Shown here piece after piece: positions 1-8,701 of a DNA stretch of 42,123 bases. How positions within the stretch are numbered: position 1 is the first letter of the stretch; every line of letters begins with the position of its first letter. The notes beneath the pieces are model-generated. The model did no database searches and was not told the DNA's origin. It saw nothing but the letters and a program-made list of their open reading frames with translations. Both the position numbers and the translations under genes were made by a program. The stretch comes from an uncultured Pedobacter sp. (GTDB lineage Bacteria; Bacteroidota; Bacteroidia; Sphingobacteriales; Sphingobacteriaceae), in NCBI RefSeq assembly GCF_946479715.1, contig NZ_CAMLHF010000019.1:1-42123 (forward strand), read 5' to 3'.

Positions 1-224
1 GTAAAGATATTTATGGTGAGGTGGAGGAATTTATCTGCAATACTTGTCGTTTCGATAAAAAGAAAACGACTGATTGGGTAATTGAGCATCCAACTCATAT
101 TAGCGATACTTCCGTTATTGCTTCTAACCATTATGAAACCTTAAAGCCTTTGCCTGTTATTCAAAACAATCCTCAATTACAACAGGCAAATAAAGTAGAA
201 CTAGAAAAAACAACCAAATTCTAA
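1..224 (+). CDS. nuoG: NADH-quinone oxidoreductase subunit G, C-terminal end (partial)
   Basis: This is the 3' end of a gene that begins before the window; the reading frame is open from base 3 and stops with TAA at 222-224. NuoG is the Fe-S subunit of the peripheral arm of complex I. The visible 73 codons contain a CNTC motif followed by RFDKKKTTDWVIEHP, which I recognise from the NuoG tails of Bacteroidota. The protein ends about 60 residues after this motif, so it lacks the long molybdopterin-oxidoreductase-like domain of E. coli NuoG. The stop overlaps the nuoH start by one base (TAATG), which supports one operon. The rest of the gene cannot be judged. Confidence 0.85.
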   Translation, partial: KDIYGEVEEFICNTCRFDKKKTTDWVIEHPTHISDTSVIASNHYETLKPLPVIQNNPQLQQANKVELEKTTKF

Positions 225-1261
225 TGGATATAGCTTTTGTAATAGAAAAATTTGTACTGGTTGCCATCATATTTGGCATCAGTTTATTGATTGCTATGTA
301 CTCTACTTATGCTGAGCGGAAAGTTGCTGCCTTTTTACAGGACAGGCTTGGGCCAGACAGAGCAGGCCCCTTTGGAATACTTCAGCCATTGGCTGATGGG
401 GTTAAGATGTTCATGAAGGAAGAGATCATTCCTTCAAACGCCAGTAAATGGTTATTTATGGTAGGACCAGGATTGGCCATGCTTACTGCTTGTATTGGAA
501 CAGCAGTTATTCCATGGGGTAGTAATATAACAATTGGAGATCGTGTTATTCCATTGCAGGTAACTGATATCAATGTAGGTATTTTATACATCTTTGGTGT
601 GGTTTCACTAGGTGTTTACGGAGTAATGATTGGTGGCTGGGCATCAAATAATAAATATTCACTGTTAAGTGCTATTCGTGCTGCATCGCAAAACATCAGC
701 TATGAGATTGCAATGGGCTTATCTATTATCGCTTTGTTGCTTGTTACAGGAACAATGAGTCTTAAAGAGATTGTTGAACAGCAACATGGCTGGCATTGGA
801 ATATACTTTATCAACCCTTAGGGTTTGTAATTTTTATGGTTTGTGCTTTTGCAGAAACCAATAGGGCTCCTTTTGATTTACCGGAGTGTGAAACTGAGCT
901 GATTGGTGGTTATCATACAGAGTATTCTTCAATGAAGCTGGGCTTTTATCTATTTGCTGAATACATCAATATGTTTGTATCATCAGCAGTGATGGCTACC
1001 CTTTATTTTGGAGGATATAATTATCCGGGTATGGATTGGGTATTGTTGCATACAGGACCGGTTATTGGTCCTCTGATTGGAACACTTGTATTCTTTATAA
1101 AAATATTTGCATTCATATTTTTCTTTATGTGGGTACGCTGGACAATCCCCCGTTTCCGCTATGATCAACTGATGCACCTTGGCTGGAAGGGCTTAATTCC
1201 TTTGGCTATAGCTAACATCATTATCACAGGAATTGTGATTGCAATAATTGAAAAGTTTTAA
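224..1261 (+). CDS. nuoH: NADH-quinone oxidoreductase subunit H
   Basis: Membrane subunit of complex I (ND1 homologue) that joins the peripheral arm to the proton-pumping arm and forms much of the quinone chamber. The 345-aa length is normal for the family. Hallmarks seen are ERKVAAFLQDRLGPDRAGP near residues 31-49 and FAETNRAPFDLPECE near residue 208, with several hydrophobic helices between and after. The ATG at 224 overlaps the nuoG stop as TAATG, indicating translational coupling. It is followed by nuoI after 36 bases. Identification is firm from these motifs and from the order of the surrounding genes. Confidence 0.97.
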   Translation: MDIAFVIEKFVLVAIIFGISLLIAMYSTYAERKVAAFLQDRLGPDRAGPFGILQPLADGVKMFMKEEIIPSNASKWLFMVGPGLAMLTACIGTAVIPWGSNITIGDRVIPLQVTDINVGILYIFGVVSLGVYGVMIGGWASNNKYSLLSAIRAASQNISYEIAMGLSIIALLLVTGTMSLKEIVEQQHGWHWNILYQPLGFVIFMVCAFAETNRAPFDLPECETELIGGYHTEYSSMKLGFYLFAEYINMFVSSAVMATLYFGGYNYPGMDWVLLHTGPVIGPLIGTLVFFIKIFAFIFFFMWVRWTIPRFRYDQLMHLGWKGLIPLAIANIIITGIVIAIIEKF

Positions 1262-1286
1262 CTACCCGCACTAGCGGATAAATAAT

Positions 1287-1293
1287 AAGGAGG
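1287..1293 (+). promoter_or_regulatory. strong Shine-Dalgarno of nuoI
   Basis: The sequence AAGGAGG lies four bases before the ATG of nuoI. Bacteroidota genes mostly lack recognisable Shine-Dalgarno sequences, so this one stands out. It probably gives nuoI independent ribosome entry after the 36-base gap behind nuoH. Confidence 0.55.
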
Positions 1294-1297
1294 TTTA

Positions 1298-1795
1298 ATG
1301 GAACCATTATCCAGTAAAAAGAAAGTATTAGAACAAAAACCATTAACTTTTGCAGAACGAATGTATCTGCCTGCAATAGCCAAAGGTTTGTCTGTTACAA
1401 TTAGCCACCTATTTAAAAAAGAGGCTACAATAAGATACCCTGAAGTTGAAAGAGAGTTCTCCACGAACTTTAGAGGTATGCATTCTTTGAAAAGAGATGA
1501 GCAGGGAAGAGAGCGTTGTACTGCCTGTGGCTTGTGTGCCCTGTCTTGTCCTGCTGAAGCAATCACAATGATAGCTGCAGAACGTAAACCTGAAGAAAAG
1601 GAACTCTATAGGGAAGAGAAGTATGCTGCAGTATATGAAATTAATATGTTGCGCTGCATTTTCTGTGGTTTATGTGAAGAAGCTTGTCCAAAAGAGGCAA
1701 TCTACTTAGATGGCCCAATCGTACCTGCTGATTATCTTCGTAAAGATTTTATTTACGGGAAAGACAAATTGGTAGAGCAACCATTGAATAAATAG
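1298..1795 (+). CDS. nuoI: NADH-quinone oxidoreductase subunit I
   Basis: Ferredoxin-like subunit of complex I carrying two [4Fe-4S] clusters (N6a and N6b) that pass electrons toward quinone. Both Cys quartets are visible: C74, C77, C80 and C84, then C120, C123, C126 and C130, each in a CxxCxxCxxxC arrangement, with the fourth Cys of each followed by Pro. The length of 165 aa is normal. An AAGGAGG at 1287-1293 lies just upstream of the ATG; such a clear Shine-Dalgarno is uncommon in this phylum and fixes the start. It lies between nuoH and nuoJ in the usual order. Confidence 0.97.
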   Translation: MEPLSSKKKVLEQKPLTFAERMYLPAIAKGLSVTISHLFKKEATIRYPEVEREFSTNFRGMHSLKRDEQGRERCTACGLCALSCPAEAITMIAAERKPEEKELYREEKYAAVYEINMLRCIFCGLCEEACPKEAIYLDGPIVPADYLRKDFIYGKDKLVEQPLNK

Positions 1796-1822
1796 TAATT
1801 TTAAACAGTTTAAACATAGATA

Positions 1823-2320
1823 ATGGGTACTTCAGTATTCTATTTCGTAGCAACATTAAGCGTGATCTTTTCACTGATGGTTATTTTTTCAAAAAACCCG
1901 GTGCATAGTGTGCTTTATCTGATTGTTACATTCTTCACATTTACGGTTCACTACATTTTGTTAAACGCACAGTTTCTGGCTGTTGTAAATTTCATTGTTT
2001 ACATGGGTGCAATTATGGTTCTATTCCTTTTTGTGCTAATGTTACTGAACCTCAATAAGGATAACGAGCCATTAAAATCAGGAGCAGTAAAAGTTGTCGG
2101 CGTTATAGCAGGATGCTGTCTTGTGGTAACTTTAGTTGGATCTCTAAAGGCTACAGCGGTGTCAGATCCGGTGATTTTAAGAAATCCTAATTTGGGCTTA
2201 CTGAAAAATCTGGGCAAGGAATTGTTCGGCCCTTTTATGTTGCCGTTTGAACTTTCATCAATCTTATTGCTTTCTGCGATGGTTGGTGCAGTATTGTTAA
2301 CTAAAAAAGAAAAAGTATAG
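1823..2320 (+). CDS. nuoJ: NADH-quinone oxidoreductase subunit J
   Basis: Small membrane subunit of complex I (ND6 homologue). It has 165 aa and about five hydrophobic helices, with the typical NFIVYMGAIMVLFLFVLML segment near residues 56-74 that corresponds to the conserved third helix (with its pi-bulge) of the family. It starts with ATG after a 27-base gap behind nuoI and its TAG touches the nuoK start region. Family assignment rests on this segment together with its position between nuoI and nuoK. Confidence 0.96.
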   Translation: MGTSVFYFVATLSVIFSLMVIFSKNPVHSVLYLIVTFFTFTVHYILLNAQFLAVVNFIVYMGAIMVLFLFVLMLLNLNKDNEPLKSGAVKVVGVIAGCCLVVTLVGSLKATAVSDPVILRNPNLGLLKNLGKELFGPFMLPFELSSILLLSAMVGAVLLTKKEKV

Positions 2321-2328
2321 TGGAGAAC

Positions 2329-2649
2329 ATGACTCAACAATTGCAGGGAGTACCACTTAACCACTACATCTGGCTAAGTGCTATTATTTTCACCATTGGC
2401 GTTATTGGAGTATTAACCCGCAGAAACGCTATAGTGATATTTATGTCGGTTGAATTGATGCTGAATGCAGTGAATTTGCTGCTAACGGCTTTTTCCGTGC
2501 ATAACAATGACCCATCCGGACAGGTGTTTGTGTTTTTCATAATGGCTTTAGCTGCTGCAGAGGTTGCAGTGGGCTTAAGTATTATTGTGATGGTGTATAG
2601 AAATACACAGTCAGTAGATATAAATGTGTTGAATCGCCTTAAGTGGTAA
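2329..2649 (+). CDS. nuoK: NADH-quinone oxidoreductase subunit K
   Basis: Three-helix membrane subunit of complex I (ND4L homologue) that helps form the proton path. The hallmark segment IVIFMSVELMLNAVNLLL, with the functionally important membrane Glu, and a second conserved Glu in ALAAAEVAVGLSI are both present. I chose the ATG at 2329 (106 aa). A GTG at 2320, overlapping the nuoJ stop by one base, would add three residues (Met-Glu-Asn) and is a real alternative. The protein length is normal either way. The gene lies directly before nuoL, as usual. Confidence 0.95.
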   Translation: MTQQLQGVPLNHYIWLSAIIFTIGVIGVLTRRNAIVIFMSVELMLNAVNLLLTAFSVHNNDPSGQVFVFFIMALAAAEVAVGLSIIVMVYRNTQSVDINVLNRLKW

Positions 2650-2668
2650 TATTAAGTATAGATAAAAA

Positions 2669-4564
2669 ATGATAATAGATTTAGTTTGGCTGGTTCCGTT
2701 GATTCCTCTGATTGGTTTTATAATCAATGGTTTGGGAAGAAACACATTATCTAAAAGCCTTATTGGTTTTATAGGAAGCAGTGTTATTTTTGTTTCTTTT
2801 GCGATCAGTGTTGGTATATTTCTGGCCTTAGGTGCAGATGCAAATAAATCTCATGAAATTTTTCTTTTTGATTGGATAAGTGCAGGCACATTACATATTC
2901 CAGTATCTTTTCTGGTAGACCCTTTAAGTGCTATAATGCTACTTATCGTTACCGGAGTAGGTTTTCTGATCCATATCTACTCAATTGGATATATGCATAG
3001 TGATGAAGGCTTCGGTAAGTTTTTTAGCTACCTGAACCTGTTTATCTTTTTTATGCTTTTACTGGTATTGGGATCAAACTACATCGTAATGTTCATTGGA
3101 TGGGAAGGGGTTGGGTTATGCTCTTACCTTCTAATCGGATTTTGGTATACAAACAGCAGCTATGCTTCTGCAGCTAAAAAGGCCTTTGTGATGAACCGTA
3201 TAGGTGATCTGGGCTTTTTGCTGGGTGTATTTTTTATCTTCACTACTTTCGGAAGTGTTGAGTTTTCTAAAATATTTCCTCAGGCAGCAAATATGCTTCC
3301 CGGAAACACTACTATAGCACTTATTGCATTGTTATTATTTATCGGGGCGTGCGGTAAATCTGCTCAGCTACCTCTTTTTACATGGTTACCTGATGCGATG
3401 GCCGGACCAACACCTGTTTCAGCTTTAATACATGCTGCAACAATGGTTACTGCTGGTATCTACATGATCGCGAGATCTAACCTGATATTTGATTTGGCTC
3501 CTTTAATTCAACATGTAATTGCTATCGTTGGTCTTGCTACCGCTATTGTAGCAGCAATTATTGCATTAACTCAAACAGACATCAAAAAAGTACTTGCTTA
3601 TTCTACTGTGTCGCAGTTAGGATATATGTTTTTAGGTTTAGGTGTTGGCGCATATAATGGAGCTTTCTTCCACGTTATTACTCATGCATTCTTCAAAGCA
3701 TTATTGTTCTTATGTGCAGGATCTGTTATTCATGCTTTACATCACGAGCAAGATATGAGACATATGGGTGGTTTACGTAAAAAACTACCTGTAACTTTTA
3801 TAACAATGCTTATTGGTACTATTGCTATAGCGGGGCTTCCTCCTTTTTCTGGATTTTTCTCTAAAGATGAGATTTTGGCACATGTATACCTTCATGATAA
3901 AGTAATGTGGGGCATCGCAGTGTTTGGCGCATTTCTTACTGCATTTTATATGTTCAGGATGTTGTTCCTTACTTTTTACGGTAACTATCGGGGAACTCAT
4001 CATGCCGAAGAAAAAATTCATGAATCACCTAAGTCAATGACAATTCCTTTGATCGTTCTGGCGGTTTTGTCTGCCGTGGGTGGTATCATCGGTGTGCCTG
4101 AGGCTTTGGGCGGAAATCATTGGTTATCACATTGGCTTTCTCCGGTAATTAAGCATACTGGCGAATCACCGGATCATGCTACTGAATATATCCTTATGGC
4201 AGTTTCTGTTGTTGGTGTTTTAATCTCTATTGCAATTGCATATGGCAAATACATCAAACAAAACCATATACCTGCTCCAGATGAAGCTAAACGTTCCGTG
4301 CTAGCAAACTTATCTTACAATAAATTTTATTTTGATGAGATATATGATGCATTAATTAGAAAACCTTTGGATGCAATCTCAGTATTCTTCTACAAAATTG
4401 TGGATAATAAGATTGTTGATGGTATTGTTAACAGCTTAGGTTGGGGAACTACCGAAGCCAGTAAAGGTTTACGCTTAATACAATCCGGTAATGTTGGGTT
4501 TTATATTTTTATGATGGTGGTAGGAATCATCTCATTGTTATTGTATACTTATTTATCTCTATAA
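2669..4564 (+). CDS. nuoL: NADH-quinone oxidoreductase subunit L
   Basis: Largest antiporter-like subunit of complex I (ND5 homologue), at the distal end of the membrane arm, carrying one proton channel and the long lateral helix. The length is 631 aa. Seen are the N-terminal family segment with FIGWEGVGLCSYLLIGFWY near residues 143-161, the channel region LPLFTWLPDAMAGPTPVSAL, and an amphipathic C-terminal stretch ending in another membrane helix. It is spaced 19 bases after nuoK and 21 before nuoM. The gene looks intact. Confidence 0.97.
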   Translation: MIIDLVWLVPLIPLIGFIINGLGRNTLSKSLIGFIGSSVIFVSFAISVGIFLALGADANKSHEIFLFDWISAGTLHIPVSFLVDPLSAIMLLIVTGVGFLIHIYSIGYMHSDEGFGKFFSYLNLFIFFMLLLVLGSNYIVMFIGWEGVGLCSYLLIGFWYTNSSYASAAKKAFVMNRIGDLGFLLGVFFIFTTFGSVEFSKIFPQAANMLPGNTTIALIALLLFIGACGKSAQLPLFTWLPDAMAGPTPVSALIHAATMVTAGIYMIARSNLIFDLAPLIQHVIAIVGLATAIVAAIIALTQTDIKKVLAYSTVSQLGYMFLGLGVGAYNGAFFHVITHAFFKALLFLCAGSVIHALHHEQDMRHMGGLRKKLPVTFITMLIGTIAIAGLPPFSGFFSKDEILAHVYLHDKVMWGIAVFGAFLTAFYMFRMLFLTFYGNYRGTHHAEEKIHESPKSMTIPLIVLAVLSAVGGIIGVPEALGGNHWLSHWLSPVIKHTGESPDHATEYILMAVSVVGVLISIAIAYGKYIKQNHIPAPDEAKRSVLANLSYNKFYFDEIYDALIRKPLDAISVFFYKIVDNKIVDGIVNSLGWGTTEASKGLRLIQSGNVGFYIFMMVVGIISLLLYTYLSL

Positions 4565-4585
4565 AAGATCGTTCAAGAAAACATA

Positions 4586-6052
4586 ATGGAACAACTTTTA
4601 CTACTTCTTATATTCTTACCATTGCTAGGCGCCTTGGTTACCGCTCTTTCCGGAAATGCAGCAAAGCACGTTGCATTGGTTTCGGCAATTGTCTCTTTAG
4701 GTTTGGCATTGGCGATGGTATGTAATTTTACCGCGGATGCCACTACCCAATTTGTGATAAATTACTCCTGGATTCGTGATCTTGGGATAAATTTCCACGC
4801 TGGTGTCGACGGAATAAGTATGATTACAATAATATTGACCAACGTGTTAATACCATTAATCATATTGGCAAGTTACCAGCATAACTACAAAAGCTCAAAC
4901 GCATTCTTTGCTTTAATTCTTTTCATGCAAAGCGGATTGTTAATCGTATTTACATCTCTTGACGCTTTCTTGTTCTATATTGGTTGGGAAGCAGCATTAA
5001 TTCCTATTTACTTTATCTGTGCAGTTTGGGGCGGAAAAGATCGTATCAAGGTAAATATGAAATTCTTTGTTTATACAATAGCGGGTTCGTTATTTATGCT
5101 CCTGGGATTGATTTATCTGTACTTACAGAACCCTGCGCATAATTTTGATATCCAGGCTTTCTATAATCTTAATTTGGATTCAACACAACAGGGTTGGATA
5201 TTTTGGGCTTTCTTTATTGCTTTTGCAATTAAGATGCCTGTATTTCCATTCCATACCTGGCAGCCAAATACGTATACCGAAGCTCCTGCTGCCGGTACTA
5301 TGTTATTGGCTGGTATAATGCTTAAAATGGGTATTTATGGAGTTATCAGGTGGTTATTGCCTATAGTTCCTACCGGAGTTCAGGATTGGGGCCATGTAGC
5401 AATTGTCCTGTCTGTTATAGGAATAGTATATGCATCAATTATAGCATTTACACAAAAAGATGCAAAACGCTTAGTAGCTTATTCTTCAATTGCGCACGTT
5501 GGTTTAATCAGCGCAGGTATTTTTGCGTTGAATACACAAGGTATGCAGGGTGCAATGATTCAAATGCTTAGTCATGGTATCAACGTGGTAGGATTGTTTT
5601 TTGTTCTTGACATTATTTCAACCCGTTTGAAAACAAATAGAATAAGTGAATTAGGAGGAATCGCGAAACAGGCGCCAATATTGGCAATTACTGCTTTGAT
5701 CATCGTTCTTGGAACGGTTGCATTACCTGGAACCAACGGCTTTATAGGAGAATTCCTGTTGCTGATAGGAGTGTATCAATACAATATCTGGTTAGCTGTT
5801 TTTGCAGGATTAACAATTATATTCGGAGCAGTTTATATGTTCAGAATGTACCAGAACATTATGCTTGGTAAAACGAACGATTTAACAATTACCTTTACAG
5901 ACGTTAAAGGTTCGGAAAGGATAGTACTATACATCATTTGCGCACTAATTATTGTATTAGGCGTTTATCCAAAACCAATTCTGCAATTGTCTGAGGCATC
6001 AGTGCAGCATTTAATAGAACAAGTAACACAAAAATTAACATCGGTAAACTAA
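4586..6052 (+). CDS. nuoM: NADH-quinone oxidoreductase subunit M
   Basis: Antiporter-like proton-pumping subunit of complex I (ND4 homologue). The 488 aa contain many membrane helices, the conserved membrane Glu in FYIGWEAALIPIYF near residue 135, and the channel motif KMPVFPFHTWQPNTYTEAP near residue 216. The C-terminal region shows the usual LPGTNGFIGEFLLL segment. It is separated from nuoN by only four bases, so the two are co-transcribed and probably co-translated. Confidence 0.97.
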   Translation: MEQLLLLLIFLPLLGALVTALSGNAAKHVALVSAIVSLGLALAMVCNFTADATTQFVINYSWIRDLGINFHAGVDGISMITIILTNVLIPLIILASYQHNYKSSNAFFALILFMQSGLLIVFTSLDAFLFYIGWEAALIPIYFICAVWGGKDRIKVNMKFFVYTIAGSLFMLLGLIYLYLQNPAHNFDIQAFYNLNLDSTQQGWIFWAFFIAFAIKMPVFPFHTWQPNTYTEAPAAGTMLLAGIMLKMGIYGVIRWLLPIVPTGVQDWGHVAIVLSVIGIVYASIIAFTQKDAKRLVAYSSIAHVGLISAGIFALNTQGMQGAMIQMLSHGINVVGLFFVLDIISTRLKTNRISELGGIAKQAPILAITALIIVLGTVALPGTNGFIGEFLLLIGVYQYNIWLAVFAGLTIIFGAVYMFRMYQNIMLGKTNDLTITFTDVKGSERIVLYIICALIIVLGVYPKPILQLSEASVQHLIEQVTQKLTSVN

Positions 6053-6056
6053 GCAA

Positions 6057-7430
6057 ATGAATATCATAATAACAATTACTGTTACAGCTTTAGTAGTGCT
6101 TTACGCAGGTTTGTTTAAGGCTAAAAAAGCATTATTACCCATTACTCTTATTGGACTGCTTATTTCACTGGCTTTTGTTGCTACTTCATGGAACACTAAT
6201 CAGACCTATTTTGGCATGATGCAGATGGATAATTTTGCATTGGCTTTTTCAGGTATAACCATCCTGGGTACATTATTTGTATTTCTACTTACACAAAATT
6301 ATTTTGCAGCTGATAGTGAAAATATTGCTGAATATTTCACGCTGATATTATTTGCACTGGCGGGTATCATAATCATGGTTTCTTACAAGAACATGTCAAT
6401 GTTGTTTATTGGCATTGAGATCATGTCTGTTTGTTTATATATACTTGCGGGTATTCGAAAAAGTAACTTTGCATCTAATGAAGCTTCATTGAAGTACTTC
6501 TTAATGGGTGCATTTTCAACAGGATTTTTGCTATTTGGTATCACCTTGATTTATGGTGCTACAGGTTCGTTTGATTTGGAGACAATTAATCAATATTTAG
6601 TAGGCAATTACAAATCGATCTCTCCACTGTTTTATCCGGGTGTAATCCTGATGTTAATTGGATTAAGCTTTAAAATAGGAGCGGCACCGTTTCACTTTTG
6701 GACACCAGATGTATATGAGGGTGCTCCAACCTTAATTACAACCTTTATGTCAACAGTGGTGAAAACAGCAGGTTTTGCTGCTTTTTTACGCCTGTTTGCC
6801 GATACTTTTGCTCCTCTTCATGACTTCTGGTTACCACCACTAATAGCAATTGTTTGTATTACATTGTTTATTGGAAATGTTACTGCGTTATTTCAAAAGA
6901 ACTTTAAAAGAATGCTTGCTTATTCAAGTATATCTCATGCAGGTTACTTATTGTTTTCATTAGTAACACTATCTGCAAACTCATCAAATAATGTATTGGT
7001 TTATGCAGCTGCTTATACCTTTGCCAGTATCATTGCGTTTGCCGTTCTAATTATGGTTAAACAGAAAACAGGTAATGATCATTTTGACAGTTTTAATGGC
7101 CTTGCTAAACGAAATCCACTAACTGCCTTGGTGTTAACAATAGCTATGTTATCGCTGGCCGGTATACCGCTAACAGCAGGATTCATCGGGAAGTATTTAA
7201 TGTTTGTGAATGTGATGGGAGAGTATCAGATCCTTCTGGTTGCATTTGCTATTTTAAATGCTTTGGTTGGCTTTTATTATTATTTTAAGGTAATAGTAGC
7301 AATGTACTTTAAAGAGGGTAATGAAATTGAACTTGAAGTGCCGCTTCAATACAAAGCAGTATTGGTTTTTTCAGTTGTAATTACATTATTTTTAGGGGTA
7401 TATCCCTCTGTAATTTTAAATTTGATATAA
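6057..7430 (+). CDS. nuoN: NADH-quinone oxidoreductase subunit N
   Basis: Antiporter-like proton-pumping subunit of complex I (ND2 homologue), the last gene of the nuo operon. It is 457 aa with about 14 hydrophobic helices. Recognisable are GAAPFHFWTPDVYEGAPT near residue 208, the GIEIMSVCLYILAG helix near 118 and AGIPLTAGFIGKY near 365. It ends at TAA 7428-7430. There is no obvious hairpin terminator after it, so transcription may run on into the DedA gene 45 bases later. Confidence 0.97.
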   Translation: MNIIITITVTALVVLYAGLFKAKKALLPITLIGLLISLAFVATSWNTNQTYFGMMQMDNFALAFSGITILGTLFVFLLTQNYFAADSENIAEYFTLILFALAGIIIMVSYKNMSMLFIGIEIMSVCLYILAGIRKSNFASNEASLKYFLMGAFSTGFLLFGITLIYGATGSFDLETINQYLVGNYKSISPLFYPGVILMLIGLSFKIGAAPFHFWTPDVYEGAPTLITTFMSTVVKTAGFAAFLRLFADTFAPLHDFWLPPLIAIVCITLFIGNVTALFQKNFKRMLAYSSISHAGYLLFSLVTLSANSSNNVLVYAAAYTFASIIAFAVLIMVKQKTGNDHFDSFNGLAKRNPLTALVLTIAMLSLAGIPLTAGFIGKYLMFVNVMGEYQILLVAFAILNALVGFYYYFKVIVAMYFKEGNEIELEVPLQYKAVLVFSVVITLFLGVYPSVILNLI

Positions 7431-7475
7431 CCATTTCTCTAGATAATTATTTGTAGTTTTACGAGTAATTGAACT

Positions 7476-8138
7476 ATGCAAGATTTCTGGACCTCATTAC
7501 AGCATTTTATCGACCCTGAAAAATTACTTAAAGAAGGTGGTTTTTATGTTGTAATGTTCGTTATTTTTGCTGAAACTGGTTTATTTTTTGGCTTCTTCTT
7601 ACCAGGCGATTACCTTTTATTTCTTGCGGGCATGTTTGTAGCAACAGGAAAGTTAGATGTAAATATCTACGTGCTTATCCTGGGTTTATGCCTTTCCGCT
7701 ATTTCAGGTAATTTTACCGGGTATTGGTTTGGTCGAAAGACTGGCCCTGTACTCTATCATAGAAAGGACACTTTCTTCTTTAAAAAGCGTTATTTAAAAG
7801 CTGCCGAGGAATATTACAACAAACAGGGAGCTTTTGCTTTGATAATGGGAAGATTTGTTCCGATAGTTAGAACTTTTGCCCCGATTTTTGCCGGCGTAGT
7901 TAAACTCGATTTTAAGAGATTTGCATTATATAACATTGCAGGTGCAATATTATGGATAGCTTCCTTAACTTTGCTTGGTTATTTCTTAGGTAAAAGATTT
8001 GAAAAAGAAATAACCGATTATTTATTATACATAATTATAGGCTTTATTATTGTTACGACCATTCCTCTTATCATCACGTTTGTGAAAAAGAAGGTGGTAA
8101 ATAACACAGATAAAGAAACAACAAATACAGAACAATAA
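7476..8138 (+). CDS. DedA family membrane protein (VTT domain)
   Basis: A 220-aa integral membrane protein of the DedA/VTT family. Members act in membrane homeostasis and, in some cases, as undecaprenyl-phosphate or phospholipid translocases. Family signs are FAETGLFFGFFLPGDYLLF near residue 28 with its acidic residues, GRFVPIVRTFAPIFAG near residue 126 with the conserved Arg residues, and YNIAGAILW after it. The tail is charged and probably cytoplasmic. It lies 45 bases after nuoN and eight bases before the pyrophosphatase gene. Which DedA subfamily or substrate cannot be told from sequence. Confidence 0.9.
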   Translation: MQDFWTSLQHFIDPEKLLKEGGFYVVMFVIFAETGLFFGFFLPGDYLLFLAGMFVATGKLDVNIYVLILGLCLSAISGNFTGYWFGRKTGPVLYHRKDTFFFKKRYLKAAEEYYNKQGAFALIMGRFVPIVRTFAPIFAGVVKLDFKRFALYNIAGAILWIASLTLLGYFLGKRFEKEITDYLLYIIIGFIIVTTIPLIITFVKKKVVNNTDKETTNTEQ

Positions 8139-8146
8139 AATAAAAA

Positions 8147-8701
8147 ATGAATAATTACGATCATCATCCATGGCACAGCGTTTCTCCAGGCGATAATTTA
8201 CCTGAAATTGTTAATGCCATTATAGAAATTCCAAAAGGTTCGAAAGCGAAATATGAAATTGATAAAGAATCTAATTTGATTAAATTAGATAGAGTACTAT
8301 TCTCTTCAGTAATGTATCCAGCTAATTATGGGTTTATTCCGCAAACCTATTGCGATGATAATGATCCTCTTGATATTTTGGTGTTATGCTCGGTGGATGT
8401 TTATCCATTATCAATTATTGAAGCGAAAGTTATCGGCGTAATGCATATGGTAGATAATGGCGAGCAAGATGACAAGATCATTGCGGTAGCTAAAAACGAT
8501 ATGTCGGTTAACTACATTAATGATTTGGCTGATCTGCCTCCGCATACAATGAAAGAAATAGTTAAATTTTTCCAGGATTATAAAGCTTTGGAAGAAAAGA
8601 AAGTAACTATCGAACATCTGTTAGGTGTAAGATATGCACATAAAGTCATACAGGAAAGCATTGCTCTCTATGACGAAAAGTTTAGAAATAAGAATTCTTA
8701 A
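8147..8701 (+). CDS. ppa: inorganic pyrophosphatase (family I)
   Basis: Soluble enzyme that hydrolyses pyrophosphate to two phosphates and so pulls biosynthetic reactions forward. At 184 aa it has the normal length for a prokaryotic family I enzyme. The family signature DNDPLDI is at residues 71-77, holding the metal-binding aspartates. Other conserved parts are EIPKGSKAKYEIDKE near 27-41 and YPANYGFIPQT near 57-67. The stop overlaps the next start as TAATG, so it is coupled to the CNNM/CBS gene. Confidence 0.96.
   Translation: MNNYDHHPWHSVSPGDNLPEIVNAIIEIPKGSKAKYEIDKESNLIKLDRVLFSSVMYPANYGFIPQTYCDDNDPLDILVLCSVDVYPLSIIEAKVIGVMHMVDNGEQDDKIIAVAKNDMSVNYINDLADLPPHTMKEIVKFFQDYKALEEKKVTIEHLLGVRYAHKVIQESIALYDEKFRNKNS

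Noticed and set aside
1266..1277. Hairpin CCGC-ACTA-GCGG between nuoH and nuoI as a terminator
   Set aside because: Four-base stem without a T tract, inside an obvious operon.
1258..1566. A 102-aa minus-strand frame over the start of nuoI
   Set aside because: It lies antisense to the Cys motif of nuoI and has no recognisable features.
1999..2364. A 121-aa minus-strand frame across nuoJ and nuoK
   Set aside because: Antisense to two conserved membrane subunits; no support.
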